DNA of 64,000 bases from Coffea arabica (lineage: Eukaryota; Streptophyta; Magnoliopsida; Gentianales; Rubiaceae): positions 20,234,466 through 20,298,465 of the forward strand of contig NC_092322.1 in NCBI RefSeq assembly GCF_036785885.1. Reading direction: 5' to 3'. Below are positions 46,455 to 59,168 of this stretch, piece after piece. Under the pieces are notes generated by a model. That model did not search any database and was not told the origin of the DNA. It saw only the letters and a list, made by a program, of their open reading frames with translations. A program made the translations under genes and the position numbers. Numbering within the stretch: position 1 is the first letter of the stretch; each line of letters starts with the position of its first letter.

Positions 46455-47290
46455 GATACCCCTTCAGGGCTTTGTTGTCTTGTTGAGCACCAGAGGGAGC
46501 AGAGCTCGTAGCAGAAGGCCATCTACAGCAAGAAGAACGTGTTGAATTATCTGCAGCAAGTTGAGATGGAGAAACAGATGGCCAGGAAACAAAGAGTGGA
46601 GAAGAAGATTAAGCAGGCCAAAAGGGCAGTTGAACGATACCGCCATTGAATTTTTGGGAGTTGAGCAAGATCAGCCTTGCTGCCAAGTGTTGTCCCTCAC
46701 TGGATTCTTCCTTTGAAAAATTGACCCTCTTATGCAAAAGCATTGCGAGAAAGGTATTCCCCTGGGAGTCCTATCCCGAATACGATGGGATTGAAGATGT
46801 ACATTATGCTTTTAGCGTGAGAGATCAACTGAGGAAGCAGGTTCTGGTTCTTCTGCACAAGGCCTTGGAATTGCCCGAGGTCTGCATTGGGGCTTGCAAC
46901 TGGGGCTCCATCCCTTATAACAGGGTTGCATCTGTGGCTATGAAGAATTACAACTTACAAGGAGAAGTTTCTGAAACACAACAAAGAAAGGTTTGAGGAG
47001 TATCTGTTCAAGGTGAAGGATGGCAATTGGCAAGGACAAAATTGCTGCTGGTGCATAGCTGCCATATTAGATTATTGCGGCTTTAAATGATGGCGATGGT
47101 GGTGAAGTTGCTGAGTTTGCACCGGCAGAGAATGGTGGAGGATTTGGCCAATAAGGGAAAATTGAAAAACTGCCTTGTAATCTGTGATGTTTTGGGTAGC
47201 ATGTCCAGGACAACCATGGAGGTATCTGTGGCTCTGGGGGTTTTGGTCTCTGAGCTGAGTGAAGAGCCATGCCCAAGCTTCAGAGGATTT
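46455..47290 (+). pseudogene. DUF2828 protein fragment, decayed (unit B)
   Basis: Longer than the unit A fragment. It contains the basic linker (MEKQMARKQRVEKKIKQAKR), the segment in ORF 46646-46996 with SSFEKLTLLCKSIARKVFPW and SIPYNRVASVAMKNY, then the GDGGEVAE piece. ORF 47087-47383 holds RMVEDLANKGKLKNCLVICD and VLGSMSRTTMEVSVALGVLV. The vWA metal-binding DxSxS site is altered to DVLGSMS. Frames change several times and the N and C termini are absent. It lies about 300 bp after RPW8-B. Confidence 0.72.
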
Positions 47291-47500
47291 GAGATCCAAG
47301 ACGAATTTCGTGAGCTTCCAGGAGACCAATCGCTTCCAGTAGTAAAGACCACGACTGCCAATACACTAATATACAACAATTGACTAGCTTAAATAACTCG
47401 GCTCGAGTAGCGGTAGGATGCCCAATAAATACACCAAGCAGATTTTCCCTGTTCCCTGTACTGCAATGAAAAATATAAACAAGTGTGAACCAACTTATGT

Positions 47501-50500
47501 TCACTGCAGAAGCAAAGATCCCTCTGGAAGAGCAACCACACTATGGAAGGAAACCGACCGCTGAGGCAAAGATCCGTCTTCCTCATCACCGTCAAATTCT
47601 AGTATGTACCTGCCAAACAATCATTCGAGCATATTACTATAATCATTTCCTTGGAACAAATCGAACCAGGCCTTCCTATAGAGTATTACTGCCAAGCAAT
47701 ACAGGCAAAGGGAAAACAGTCTGAACTGAATTTACAAACAAGCTTGAATAACTACTAAGGAATCATCTAAACTAGTCAAAAGAAAAACATGTCGAGTTGT
47801 TAATTCTTCAAAATACTAGATGAATACCAAAGTTTGATTGAGATAGCTTCTTACTCGTCAGTTTTTCTCTGAAAACCAACAGCGGAAGCCACCAAATGCC
47901 ATACAAGTTGTAGAAAGGGATGTCAACACAAGATTAATGGACAGTCATGCTGCTATTGTAAAATGCACGTAATGTACAGGAACAATTGAAACTACATATA
48001 GGCAGAATGTACCTTACGAGCTTGAACTACAGTTACTTTATAGAGGGCAGTGGTGTTTGGGTAGACAGCTAGAACATGTTTTCCTGGTGGGAAATCTTGA
48101 GCGCTAGAGGGATCATTCTGCTTGGGGAGCTTGTACTTCCTGAAAGAAGTAAAATTCAGCTCCCAATCAGTTGAATAAACAACGACAATCAGGGCTTGAA
48201 ACAAGGAGACTGACGAGTAACTCCAACTATATATGACCAAATAAAAGTATTTTAAAAGGAGATAAGACTTGCATAAACTATATTTGAAGCTTCAGAATAA
48301 TCCACATAGGCAAATGTTTGATCATTGTTTTATAGGTTTAAACCAAAAAAATCAAGTAGCATTTGTCATTTGATGCTTAGTTTCAAAGTGAATTTAACAA
48401 AATGACAATACTGAGGTTTCTGAATGTTATTTTATCAAGAAGAAATGTTTCAAAAATCATTATTCAAGATACATGCCTGTGCAGATACTGTGGTATCCAG
48501 CGAATTATGTATCGAATTCTATCGCGAAACATCCTACATTCTTCTTGTTTTTCTTTTGTCTGTCGTACAACTACAACTGGTACATTAGTTAAAAGAAAAA
48601 GGCATAATTGTTCATGAAGAAAGATCATACTAGACTATAGTTTAAGATAATAAAAAGAAAAAGAAAATTGATAGTCCTTGACTGTAGAAAAAAAGGATAC
48701 AAAATAACTCCTAATTAAATAAGTGCATGCAAAAGCTTAGTAAACTAAAAGGCACAAGAGAAATTTGGATTAGATATCCTCAGATGGATAGAAATAAAAG
48801 GAACCAGGTTTTCTATCTCTGCCCGCCAACCTCCTCATCATCACCAGGTTCTTCGTCTAGGACTTCAAATCTGCACGTAGTCATCAGAAGTAAGAAAAAA
48901 TGCAAATGAGATGGAGGAAGTTAATTAGATGATCTTTGCAGTTAATTTTGAACTTTTGAACAACACAAGAAATGAAACTGTGACATTTCAAGAGAGGATG
49001 GATGATCTTTCTCCTTAATGATGTGTTTTGTAGGCCCCTGTGATGATGAGATAAGATAGTTCCAAGCTAGTCTCAGAAATTGACTTACTCTCTACTTGCT
49101 CTGTCGAACTGTGTTACTCTAACTATAAACTACTCATCTTTATCAGCATCCTCTTGGGTAACCCTAGCTGCTACCCGGAAAACATACAAGTTTCAAAGAA
49201 CTATTGAAAAGTTATTGCAAGCAAGAACAAATAACGTGTTAGGCTGCTGCCCTAAGTTACACTAGGACAAAAACAAAAGAGGTTATCATGTCAATGAAAA
49301 TAATAATCAGTTCATACTCGTTCACCCTTCAAACTAGCAAGTAGCAAGAGCATCAAGGTGGTTATGCGCAGAAGGTGTCAATATTGAGACATCAGAATCA
49401 GCCTTCATACCTTTATTTTTTCTGCTGCTCACTGCCGTCTGTAGGTAACATCAAAAAAAAGTTTACTGAGAAAGAATGAACCTGCATGGATATCAAAAAA
49501 GGTTACTTCGAATGCAAATCAAAGCCAAGAAAAACTACATCATCTCAAAAACAAAATAGTACAAAAGATAAGATGACCAAATTGACTCTGTCAGAAATAA
49601 ATGATTTTCTCTCTTACTAGGTTCCATGTACTAGAAACACCATAAGAAGCATTACTTGATATTTAATGCTCATAATTCACTCATTTGGGAAATCATTTTC
49701 ACTTACAATTACACCCTTCAATAGTTCTTTACTAAGGGGAAGATATTTTTTCTTTCATATTTCTTAGCTATGACTTTGCAAAGTTATTGACCTGGGGAGA
49801 AAATATGTTTGATGCAGTGTTTTTGGAAACTTTGAGCTTAACCAAAATCAAAGGGCAGCACAGGTCCCAGTTGCAGGCTTCTCCATTGACACCGTTAATT
49901 TCAAGTCTCTCTCTTTTCCTATTAATCTTCTTTTCAATTTCAATCACCATTTTGTAAGCTCCAAAGAAGGTTAATTTCCCCCTCTGTATACCAAACGACC
50001 CAAAAATGAAATTTTTTTTGGTGAATGCAACAGCAAAAACTTAAGGCAGCATAAAGCCCGAGTAAGTTCTTAGATTACTTATTTACAGTCATTTATCAGC
50101 AGTATCAAACAAAAATACATATCCTTTGTCACTTCTGGGAGAGTAGACATACCTATCCTTCTTCGCTGTTGCCCTGAAGGTCCAGTAGGTATCAAAGCAT
50201 CAAGTTGCCCAAACAAGTAACAACTGATTGGAGAAACTGCAACCAAACAGACAATGATCTAGGTGCTTACTTTTGCAGATCTAGAATAAACAATTCCAGA
50301 AGAATTCAACAGTTATTATGAAGTATTTTCATAGAATAATCCAGGGCATACTACTTCCTCCACCACCGAAATCGTTAACATATGAATGGAACCAAAGCTT
50401 TTGGAAATGTCTGCCTATCAACAGTGATTTATGTTTGAGCGTAATTTGCACGCACAAGGAAGAAAAAGAGCAAGAAGTGGAAATGATGGACACACTTTAT

Positions 50501-50589
50501 TTCACCCTCTGAAAGCTCTTTGGCTTGAGTATATAGCATCTTCAGCCTTGAGAGTGAATTATCACCAGGCTTCTCAACCACCCCTGGAG
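47501..50589 (-). pseudogene. SGF29: SGF29 (SAGA-associated factor 29) pseudogene
   Basis: SGF29 is the tandem-tudor subunit of SAGA that reads H3K4 methylation. Exon-like blocks in order: about 50589-50494 (VVEKPGDNSLSRLKMLYTQ), 50236-50153 (GQLDALIPTGPSGQQRRR), 49438-49322 (KGMKADSDVS), 49174-49093 (VAARVTQEDADKDE), 48870-48817 (FEVLDEEPGDDEE), 48139-48013 (DPSSAQDFPPGKHVLAVYP), 47609-47501 (LEFDGDEEDGSLPQR, stop). Lesions: an extra T after a run of A in the third block, a 7-bp tandem duplication (CTTGCTA twice), an acceptor AG changed to GG before VAARV, and a TAG replacing the Trp after DKDE. The first exon was not found. Clearly dead. Confidence 0.85.
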
Positions 50590-50699
50590 CTGCATGTGCA
50601 AGTAAAAAATTTAAGACACTTTTTGTATATGCTTGTGCAGAATCATTAATAACAGGCGAACAAATAGAGAATTTGCAAATAATCTGCCTTTGCAAGAAC

Positions 50700-52400
50700 A
50701 TAGGTTGTCAGTTGTTCCCATAGATTGTATAATAGCGAAAATAACCACAAGTTAGCTACTTCAACTACCAGGAACTAATGTCGTGCTTGTCAACTTCAAC
50801 GAATTTGAGTTCAACAACTCAACAAATATCTGCAATCTCATTAATATAGACTGGTTAAAGCAATCTCATTTTGACTCTTTCTTCCAAGAATCAGCATAAT
50901 GAATCTGTGAAAAGCTTTAAGAAGCCATGGGAGCCCTTGACATGGGAAAAAGATGCGACTTTGCATCTTTTTATTCAGCTCTCTTCTTTGGACTATGTAA
51001 CTAAGTTGCCATTGAAGCAGCTTCTGTAACATACTTTAAGCCAACCTTGAATTGAGTCAATCATTGAAGTATGCCAAACCATTTTTTGTCAAACTTCCAT
51101 AACATTTAAAACGGCATTACTTCCTAAAGAAACAAATTCCAATTGAACAGAAGAGATGTGTAAAATAATTGGCTCTTGTGTAAAACTGGCTCATCTGGAC
51201 CAAAAAATATAGAGCTTAATTTGTAGATAGCTGATTGCTATTTGAAGTGCATTCAAAATCTATTCGAGTCATGAGCCAAGTGTAGCATCATGACATAATA
51301 GGTGTACATCGTCTGGCATTGGTTGTCATATGTAAATTAACTAGTTAGTGAGTTTGACACTCTAAAATGGGACAAGACACTGAATGATTTGGTAAGCTCC
51401 CTTCCTCCATTGCATTTTCTAGTGTAGATAAATTTCCCACTAAGGGAGAAGTTAGCGCAAGGCTGACACGTGTTTGACACCCAATGCAATGCATGACATA
51501 TGTCTCCCAAAATTTTGAGGGATATCAAATTGGATATGGGGCACAAACGGACATCAGATGGACTGTTCAGGAGCGGTCCTCTCACATGCTCCAACAAGAG
51601 GCTTAGCAAGAGCCACATCGCAAGGGAATAAGTAGGAGACAAAATGACCTCGTTTCAATTAGTAAGGCTAAAAAAAAAAAATAATCGATGTGTTACTTTA
51701 ACAGATTCCGTCACAAAGTGTTAGGACTCCGTTCCATAGAATCCCGCCCAAATGAACAGGAAGCAGTAAAAAAAAAAGTCCCTTGCATTCCCTCCAAAAT
51801 AATTGCCAATATTCATTCATCCACAACTCTAGAAAATAGGGCAAGATAGCATATGGCAAAATAACATTGTAGAATAGGAAAGTGGCAGACCAAGGGCAAA
51901 GAAGAAAAATGGTGGAAATGCACTGTCACTTAATAAAAATTACAATGAGGAGAAGGAAAAAATAGTGGCAAAAAGGGATAGTCTTGGAAGTGTGAAATCT
52001 AAAAAAAGTTTAGGAAAGATGAACTCAAATTGTAAAATGGGAGATGGGGGATCCGAAGCAAAGACTAAGCAGAGACATACCCAGGTAATAATACTGCAAG
52101 CTTGTCATATAATTTGCATACTTTGACAATGATGTGGAACAATTTTACTTGTACTTATTTTAAGCACACAATTTGATTGAAACACTATAAAAAAATAAAA
52201 TAGAAAGTTTGTTCGGAAAGCTATAGGAATACTAGGAGTTAAATATGTGGATGGACCATATAAAAGAGGAAAGTGGAAGAAAATTTTGCACAACAAGTGT
52301 TTGTGAAAAAGTAAAGGGCAACTGTCCAACCAATTATTGGTAGGAATTGCTAGTAGAGGATAAACAGAAGCCATGAGTTTCCACAATAATAAGAATGGTA
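50700..52400. other. Intergenic DNA, no gene recognised
   Basis: The ORFs in this part (for example 51337-51642 and 52105-52503 on -) match no family I know and have no companion exons. The missing first exon of SGF29 could have been here, but I did not find it. Confidence 0.5.
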
Positions 52401-52599
52401 TATTCATTATACGAACTATATGAACTTTCCACAATAAGTGAGGAGGTTTTGGGCAGGTAAAAGAATAGGGAAATTTAAAAGTTGTATTTTTTTGGGTAAG
52501 CAAGCAAATCTTCTGGTGTATATACTATTACTAGGTGTTTATGGGTGATCAATTTAAGATAAACTAAGACACATAGGAAGAGAAAAGGTAAGCAAAATG

Positions 52600-53660
52600 G
52601 CTCGTCAAAAGTAGATATATATAGGTGAAGATGTTTAGATGAGTATGTCCTAATATCATGTTGGATAGCAAATATTTTTTTAGATGAACTAATGATAGTG
52701 GAGAAATAGTGGGATGCAATGTAAATCAGTAATTGGAACTAATTGCTTTACAATTGATTAGCATTACTGTTGATTGGGATTTGTATGTGTTATGCTAAAT
52801 TTACACAATGTTCAATGTGCCTCACCTATTGTTAAAAATTGGTTACAAGATTATTACGCATGCCTATACATTTTGTTGGTTACGTATTACGTCATGTGAC
52901 TAATTAGTGACATTGGAGCAATGCTTTGATGCAATTGAAAATCAATAATCTATTACCATAACAATATTAAAATAAGGTATGGAAGATTGACAACAGGAGA
53001 AAAATTTAAAAAGAAAGGGGGAAGGAGATAGGGAAGTGCACACAATATACTAGCATTAACTGTTGTTACCTCATGTTTACGAGTTGGTACCTATTCGTAT
53101 AGTAGCAATCTAGTTGAAATGGATTGCTTCAAAATTGATTGCAATGAGTGTAGATTCTAGGTTATGTGTATTAGTCCGAATGTACACATTGTTCAGTATA
53201 CCTGACATAGTGAAAAAGAATGGTTACAATGTATTTTAGTAGCGTGCCTTTATATCATGTTGAATACCTATTGTTTTATGTGAACAAAGAGTGACAGTGT
53301 AGCAATACTCTCATATAGTTGTAAATTAGTAATCCATTAGCATAATTATATTTAAGCAAAATCAAGAAGATTGACAATAGAAGAGAAAAAATAAAAGCAA
53401 GGAGAGGGAAGGGAAGTGCAACACTATGAATCATTAATAGTTGTTAGTTAATATTTGTCACTTGATACCTATGTGTATAGTAGCAACCCAGTATTCATGA
53501 AATTAAATTTGATTAGAATGAGTATGGGTTATAGTATGTATGTGTTAGACTGAATATTCTTGACGTTGAGTGTTCTGAATATGCTATATCATACTTAGTA
53601 GTGCATTTGGAATGTATTTGACTATAACAGCATAAGCAGCAGCATCCCATAGCAATTGAG
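52600..53660. repeat. Degenerate tandem repeats of about 380 bp
   Basis: 'tggttacaa....gcctata/ttatat.ttgttg' occurs near 52840 and 53220, and 'gtatgtgttat/gt..taaa..acacaatgttca' at 52790, 53170 and weakly 53540. 'gaagattgacaa.ag.agaaaaa' occurs at 52985 and 53365. Copies are strongly diverged. Non-coding. Confidence 0.55.
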
Positions 53661-53835
53661 GGAGATGTGGCTAGTGAAGCACCCATAACAAAGTCCACCA
53701 TAGGTGATTTTGATTCACAATTAACCTTAGCAAGCTAGTCTGATCAAGTACTATTGATGGCAATGTGATAGATATTTATGCAGCTGAATTAAAGGCTCCG
53801 AAAAGCATTTCAGAGATCCCACTACCATTATAACT

Positions 53836-56800
53836 TGTGACGCCCCCACTTCTCCTTAAGGCGAACCAAAGGGTATCCGCGGACGCCTGCCTAGCTCTCG
53901 CCAGGACTCAAGCAATTCCATTCAAGCTTATTATCGAACTACACAACACACGTAAATAACTTAAATACAGTAAATGCGGAAGCGTTCAATCTTAACAATA
54001 TTCATCCATAATCCAACCCGACGTCGGGGTTCAAAGTACATCATGAATCCCAAAAGTTACATCATCGCCCCAAGAGTTACATTTCAAATCCAAAAGTACA
54101 ACCCAAAACCAAGGCATAGCCAAAAGTAATAGAAATCCTAAACAAAAGCCCATCAGGAAGGTTTTCGAGTACACCTCCAAGTTCAAACCTGTTAAAGAAA
54201 ACAAATCTACAGGGTGAGCAAAAACGCTCGTGAGGCCAAGAACACACATGCAGGCACATAGCTCAGGTAACAAGGCCAAGTAACGATTCAAGTAATAGCT
54301 CGCAAGTAATTAATAATGCCAACCAAAAATGTAACTAGAAACAATTCAAGGATATGGTAGCTCTCAGGAGCTAAGTTCCACTTGCTTTGCCAGTTCATTC
54401 GTATATCTTCCCGTGATGACTCTCCGTCAACCGGATTGATATTTCCAAACCATAGATCACCACTTACTTCTCATCCGTCCACCATACACCGCTTCGGGCC
54501 CGCACGACATTTATAAGGCGATATTCCACGAGTATGCTAAGCAAGATCTCTCAATAGATCAAGCTTATCATGTGAATCTCATGGCTCACCGAGATTCCCG
54601 ACCAAACCCATGCCGGCTCGAGTTTCAAGGTCGGCCTATGAGTTTGGGCGTCCCCCATGTATCATGTAAGTGTCGAGGAGATTCACTCCAACGACGTATG
54701 CAGCCATAGCATACCATGTCATGTATTCAAGCATTCGACAGGTTCAAGCATGTATTTCAGGTCATGTAAATCAGGCAAACCATGTTAAGCATGAATCATT
54801 TGTTTCAAATGAGATCGAGTGCGATAAAGTACACACTCGACTCTCTTTTTCAAAACCAAGTAGGCTAAGCGTGTAATCAGGTAAGCCAAACATGAATCAA
54901 GTCCATAGAGTTCAAGTAGTCATACACTTGACACTCACCGAGCAAATCAAGAAGAAATATTTTCTGGAAGTTCAAGTGTGCACGGTAGGATTCACTTGAA
55001 GGTTCTCGTGTGCGCCTGAGCAAATAATAATGTATTATCATTCATATCCCAATTATCAAGGAAGATTGTACACTAGTACAATCTAAGAAAATTTCACGAA
55101 AATGAACCTCAATTACTCGTAAATCAAGATTCAACTGGAGTTTCTTAAAGTACAAGGGCGATCGAGTTTTCATTTTAGAAAATCAAGTATAAAATGTTCA
55201 AGTAATATCGAAGGGATAAAGAGTGCTTGAAAACTCTCTTCTTTTGGAATTTGGAAAATTTTCGGTTTTGATACGATATTTTGAAAAATCATATCTCACA
55301 TTCTACATGTCAAAAATTGGAAAACTTGGTACCGTTGGAAACCTCTTTGAAAGTACTAAAAGTTTTTACAAAACACTTTTCCATGAATCTAAGTGGAAGG
55401 TATTCAAAAATGGGCTCAAAATTGCTGTTCCAGAACACTTAGAATTGAGCCGGGGTTGATTTTTAGCTAACTTTGGAAATTAGGCAGAATTCACACGTTG
55501 AGAGCTAGCCTCTGAAATTTGTAACTCAATTAGAGTTGCAAGTAAGGTTTATAACAGAAAAAGCGGATCAAGGATTGGAGTTTCGAGCACCAAGATATGG
55601 TAGCTCAAAGTTGGGACAAATTCAAGACTGTTGAACAATTTCCAGATTTGGGTTTCCGACTTTGGACCTTTAGTTAAATGTCGAAACGGACTTGGATTGG
55701 TGTCAAATTTTGCAGTATAGTACTCCTATATAAAGGATATCTCTCTATCAAATTGCGTGGAAAAATACCTTCGGGAAGGTAGTTAACCAATCAACCAAAG
55801 TTTCGAAAATCACAACGCAAAACTGCCTTGACCCTTTTGTTTTCCATTCCAAACATTTGGTCAAGGAAAAATTCCTCAAACATGGCTCATCAACGTAGGC
55901 AAAGCCTAAGAAATATTCATGGTACATTTGGTAAGTATTTATCACCAAAATATTCAGTTAACAAGTCTATACCAAGTCTTGTATCAAATCTGTTCAAGAA
56001 TCAGGGTTTTCAAGAGCAGGGCAGTCACCGGATTTCGATCACAAATCACTCAATTTAACTCAGAATTGGACATGGTTTATGGAATTGAAAAACACATTCA
56101 TAGGGCTATAATTTCACAGAAGAAATTGTTTTAAGATTCAGCATGCAACTAGCTCGAAATTGAGCCTAAAATTGCAGCATCATCAAATCGTTCCAGCAGA
56201 ATAGAGAAACAGGGCAGCCTTCTTAAAACGATCGGTTTGGCTCACACACTTGGAATCAAAATGTACATTTTATACCGTTGGAAAGGTGTGGATGTCTAGT
56301 TTCAAATACCACCAACGGCACTCGATTTCGACGTCGGAGTACAGAGTTATGGATGAAATACGAACACTAGTCTGAACATTACGGGAACAGTTTCCAGATT
56401 GCTAGCTTTGGGAAATAAATTCATTTGACCAACCAAAACTCAGTATTTTTCAATGAAAATTTTTATACAACTACTAAAACATGTAAAAAACACAATCAAT
56501 CCATTAAATCCTCAAATTTTTGTATTAAAGTGGCCGAACAAAGCAGGGGCAAAATGGTCAGATTTGGCCTTTGCACCCATCATGAGTTTCCATCAATTTT
56601 CCACCAATAAACCACTAATTTAAACACTAATCCAACATTAAATCTATCATCAAACATTATATCAGCCATCAACACAGAGGTGGGAGTTCATAGAGCCCAC
56701 CTTCCAATTTTTTCAACAACAACAACAACCCATATGAAAATTCAATCTCATAAGTGTAATTTAACTTCCATAGGACAAGAATTTTAGAGTGGATCATTAC

Positions 56801-57624
56801 CTACTTTGGTTGATGAACAAGTCAGAAATTTCGGCCCCTCCTTGCTCCTAAGTGGACCGTGAAAAGCTCTCCGTTTTTAGCTAGATGTGATATCCAAGTC
56901 TTAAGCTAAGTAGTGTTAAAATTTGAGAGGATTTGGTAATGATTTGAGCAAGATTTTAGAGTGAAAAATTGAAGAACTTTGGTTGTTTCTTTGCAGCTTG
57001 ATGGCCAGCCAAGAGAGCTAGGAGAAAGAGATGTTTGGTCTGACTTTTTGGCTTACAAAGGAAGCTTAAGAACTAAGAGTTTAGGTGCGCAAATAGTGCG
57101 CATACGCGCGCGTTTTGTGCTCGGTTCCTCTTGCATTTGTTTTACTAGTGTACTAAACCTCTAATGCACTTATATTCATACAAATATTATTCACTCTTAA
57201 TTGTCCCAAAATAATGGTCCAAAGTCCCTCAATTAATCGTGCGCGTGAAAACGCGTATTTCCAATTTAGGTGCGATAAATTGAAACCTTCAAACAATTCT
57301 TATAACGATCGTACCACTAACTATCATTTGAGTGTTTAAACCTAAAATTACCTATTTTAGGACCATTATACATGTCTCCAAATTTTCAAGCTTATTGTAC
57401 TCCCAATTGGCTAAAGTTTTCAGTCACGTTACACTATTTAGATTAATCGAGCTTTCAAAAAATTAATTTTTGAAACGAGTCACTTTAAAAATATAATGAA
57501 CTCATAACTCCATGTATTTAAATCTAATAAGATTAGAAAATAATAATCGAAGCAAATATATGAATAAATAATTAAATGAGCCAAAAATAGGAGTCGAAAA
57601 ATAATAATTTTACGAGTTCTCACA
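53836..57624 (-). repeat. 3' LTR of the Gypsy element
   Basis: 3789 bp with TG...CA termini. The low-coordinate end TGTGACGCCCC matches the start of the other LTR at 63320, and the inner end borders the polypurine tract. Over the 680 bp that can be compared the two LTRs differ by very roughly 5% by eye, mostly transitions. No conserved ORF inside. Confidence 0.88.
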
Positions 57625-57637
57625 TTCTCTTCCCCTT
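57625..57637 (-). other. Polypurine tract
   Basis: On the - strand, AAGGGGAAGAGAA lies directly before the 3' LTR start TGTGAGAACTCG. This is the expected plus-strand primer position. Confidence 0.8.
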
Positions 57638-57655
57638 AAAAAAATTTCGTCCTCG

Positions 57656-58920
57656 AAATTTACCTTGATTGACGAACATGTCTGAATACTTTTCTCGGAT
57701 TGCTTCTTCGACCTCCCAAGTTGCTTTCTCCAACCCATGGTTCTTCCAGAGGACTTTTACTAATGGTATCTATTTATTTCTCAATTCCTTCACCTTTCTA
57801 TCCAGAAGCTTAACCGGTTTCTCCTCATAGGTCAAAGTCTCATCAATCTCAACATTTTCCGGTTGTAAGACGTGAGAAGGGTTCGGATGATACTTTTTAA
57901 GCATAGATACATGAAACACATTATGAATTCGAGATAAATTCGGCGGTAATTCCAACTTATAGGCTACATTCCCCACACGTTGGATAATCTTGTAAGGTCC
58001 TACAAATCTCGGTTGTAACTTCTTTCCTTTTCCAGACATCAAACTTGCTTTCAAGGGCGTGATTTTGAGAAATACCAAATCTCCAACAGTAAACTCCAAA
58101 TCTTTTCTCCGATTATCGGCATAACTCTTTTGGCGGCTTTGGGCAGTTTGAATTCTTTGGCGTACCAATCTTACTTTTTCATTAGCTTTCTCAATCCATG
58201 ATACTGTGGTCCGATCTAAGATCTTTCGTTCACCTATTTCGTCCCAATAAATTGGAGACCTACATTTTCGACCATAAAGTGCCTCATACGGGGCCATCTG
58301 AATAGAAGAGTGGAAACTATTATTATAGGCAAATTCTACTAAAGTCAAAAACTTACTCCAACTCTCTCCAAAGTCCAGAACACAAGTTCTCAACATATCC
58401 TCAAGGGTCTGAATTGTCCTTTCAGACTGTCCATCGGTTTGGGGATGATAAGTAGTACTAAAATTCAATTTAGTCCCTAACACTTCTTGCATCATTTGCC
58501 AGAATCTCGAAACAAATCTTGGATCTCTATCCAACACGATACTGACAGGTATTCCATGCAACCTAATGATCTCATCCAAATACAACCTGACCAACTTTTC
58601 TAATGGGTATTTCATATTAATCGGCAGAAAATGAGCCGATTTGGTCAATCTATCCACTATTACCCAAATTGCATCATGGTCTCTCTGTGTCCTTGGTAAT
58701 CCCGATACAAAATTCATGGTGATATTCTCCCATTTCCATTCAGGTATTTCTAGAGGTTGCAAAAGTCCCGATGGTTTCTGATGTTCGACTTTAACTTGTT
58801 GACAAATTAAGCATGTTTGGACAAATTGGGCAATTTCTTTCTTCATGTTTTCCCACCAATACAGACTTTTCAAATCTTGGTACATTTTATTCCCTCCTGG
58901 GTGTACCGTAAACTTTGATC
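57656..58920 (-). pseudogene. Integrase with C-terminal chromodomain
   Basis: ORF 58885-57770 holds the end of the zinc-binding motif (CLICQQVK), the catalytic core with Asp in AIWVIVDRLTKSAHFLP, Asp in VLDRDPRFVSRFW, Glu in HPQTDGQSERTIQTLE, and the GPYKII / LPPNLSRIHNVFHVS region. Past an in-frame TAG near 57770 the same frame continues as IPLVKVLWKNHGLEKATWEV, a chromodomain. The upstream junction to RNase H has several stops (about 58890-59170). Confidence 0.88.
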
Positions 58921-59168
58921 GGTGTGTCTCTTCTAAGATTTTCTTTTTAAGCCCTTAATCCTTTGGCACAACTACCCGATTCTGAAATCTCAATACACCA
59001 TTCGATCCCAAGTTAAAGTCCGACTTGTCCCCCTTTTTAACTTTTTCCAACAATTTCTGCACTTCAGTGTCCTTTCCTTGAGATTCCTTGATACGTTCCA
59101 TCAAAGTGGAATTCAATACAATATTTTCCAAGATTACTTTCCTCGGTTCCAGTCGAGGGTTCCACTGA

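Larger units (their letters stand above)
40470..48590. repeat. Segmental duplication unit B
   Basis: Tandem partner of 35435-40180. It begins within SURF2 intron sequence ('gagacgagacag.ctaaaaattct') and therefore lacks SURF2 exons 2 and 3. It carries a LINE (40588-41857) and a MULE (42780-43775) not found in unit A, which explains most of the length difference. The rest comes from the SGF29 exons retained in B. Confidence 0.88.

Noticed and set aside
50841-51032. 63-codon ORF on - as the missing SGF29 first exon
   Set aside because: It lacks the coiled-coil start expected in SGF29 and has no fitting donor site.
54031-54291. 86-codon ORF on - in the 3' LTR, with a near copy at 63517-63777 in the 5' LTR
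   Set aside because: It is conserved only because both are the same LTR sequence. Hydrophobic but without a family signature, and an overlapping 60-codon frame is equally open.
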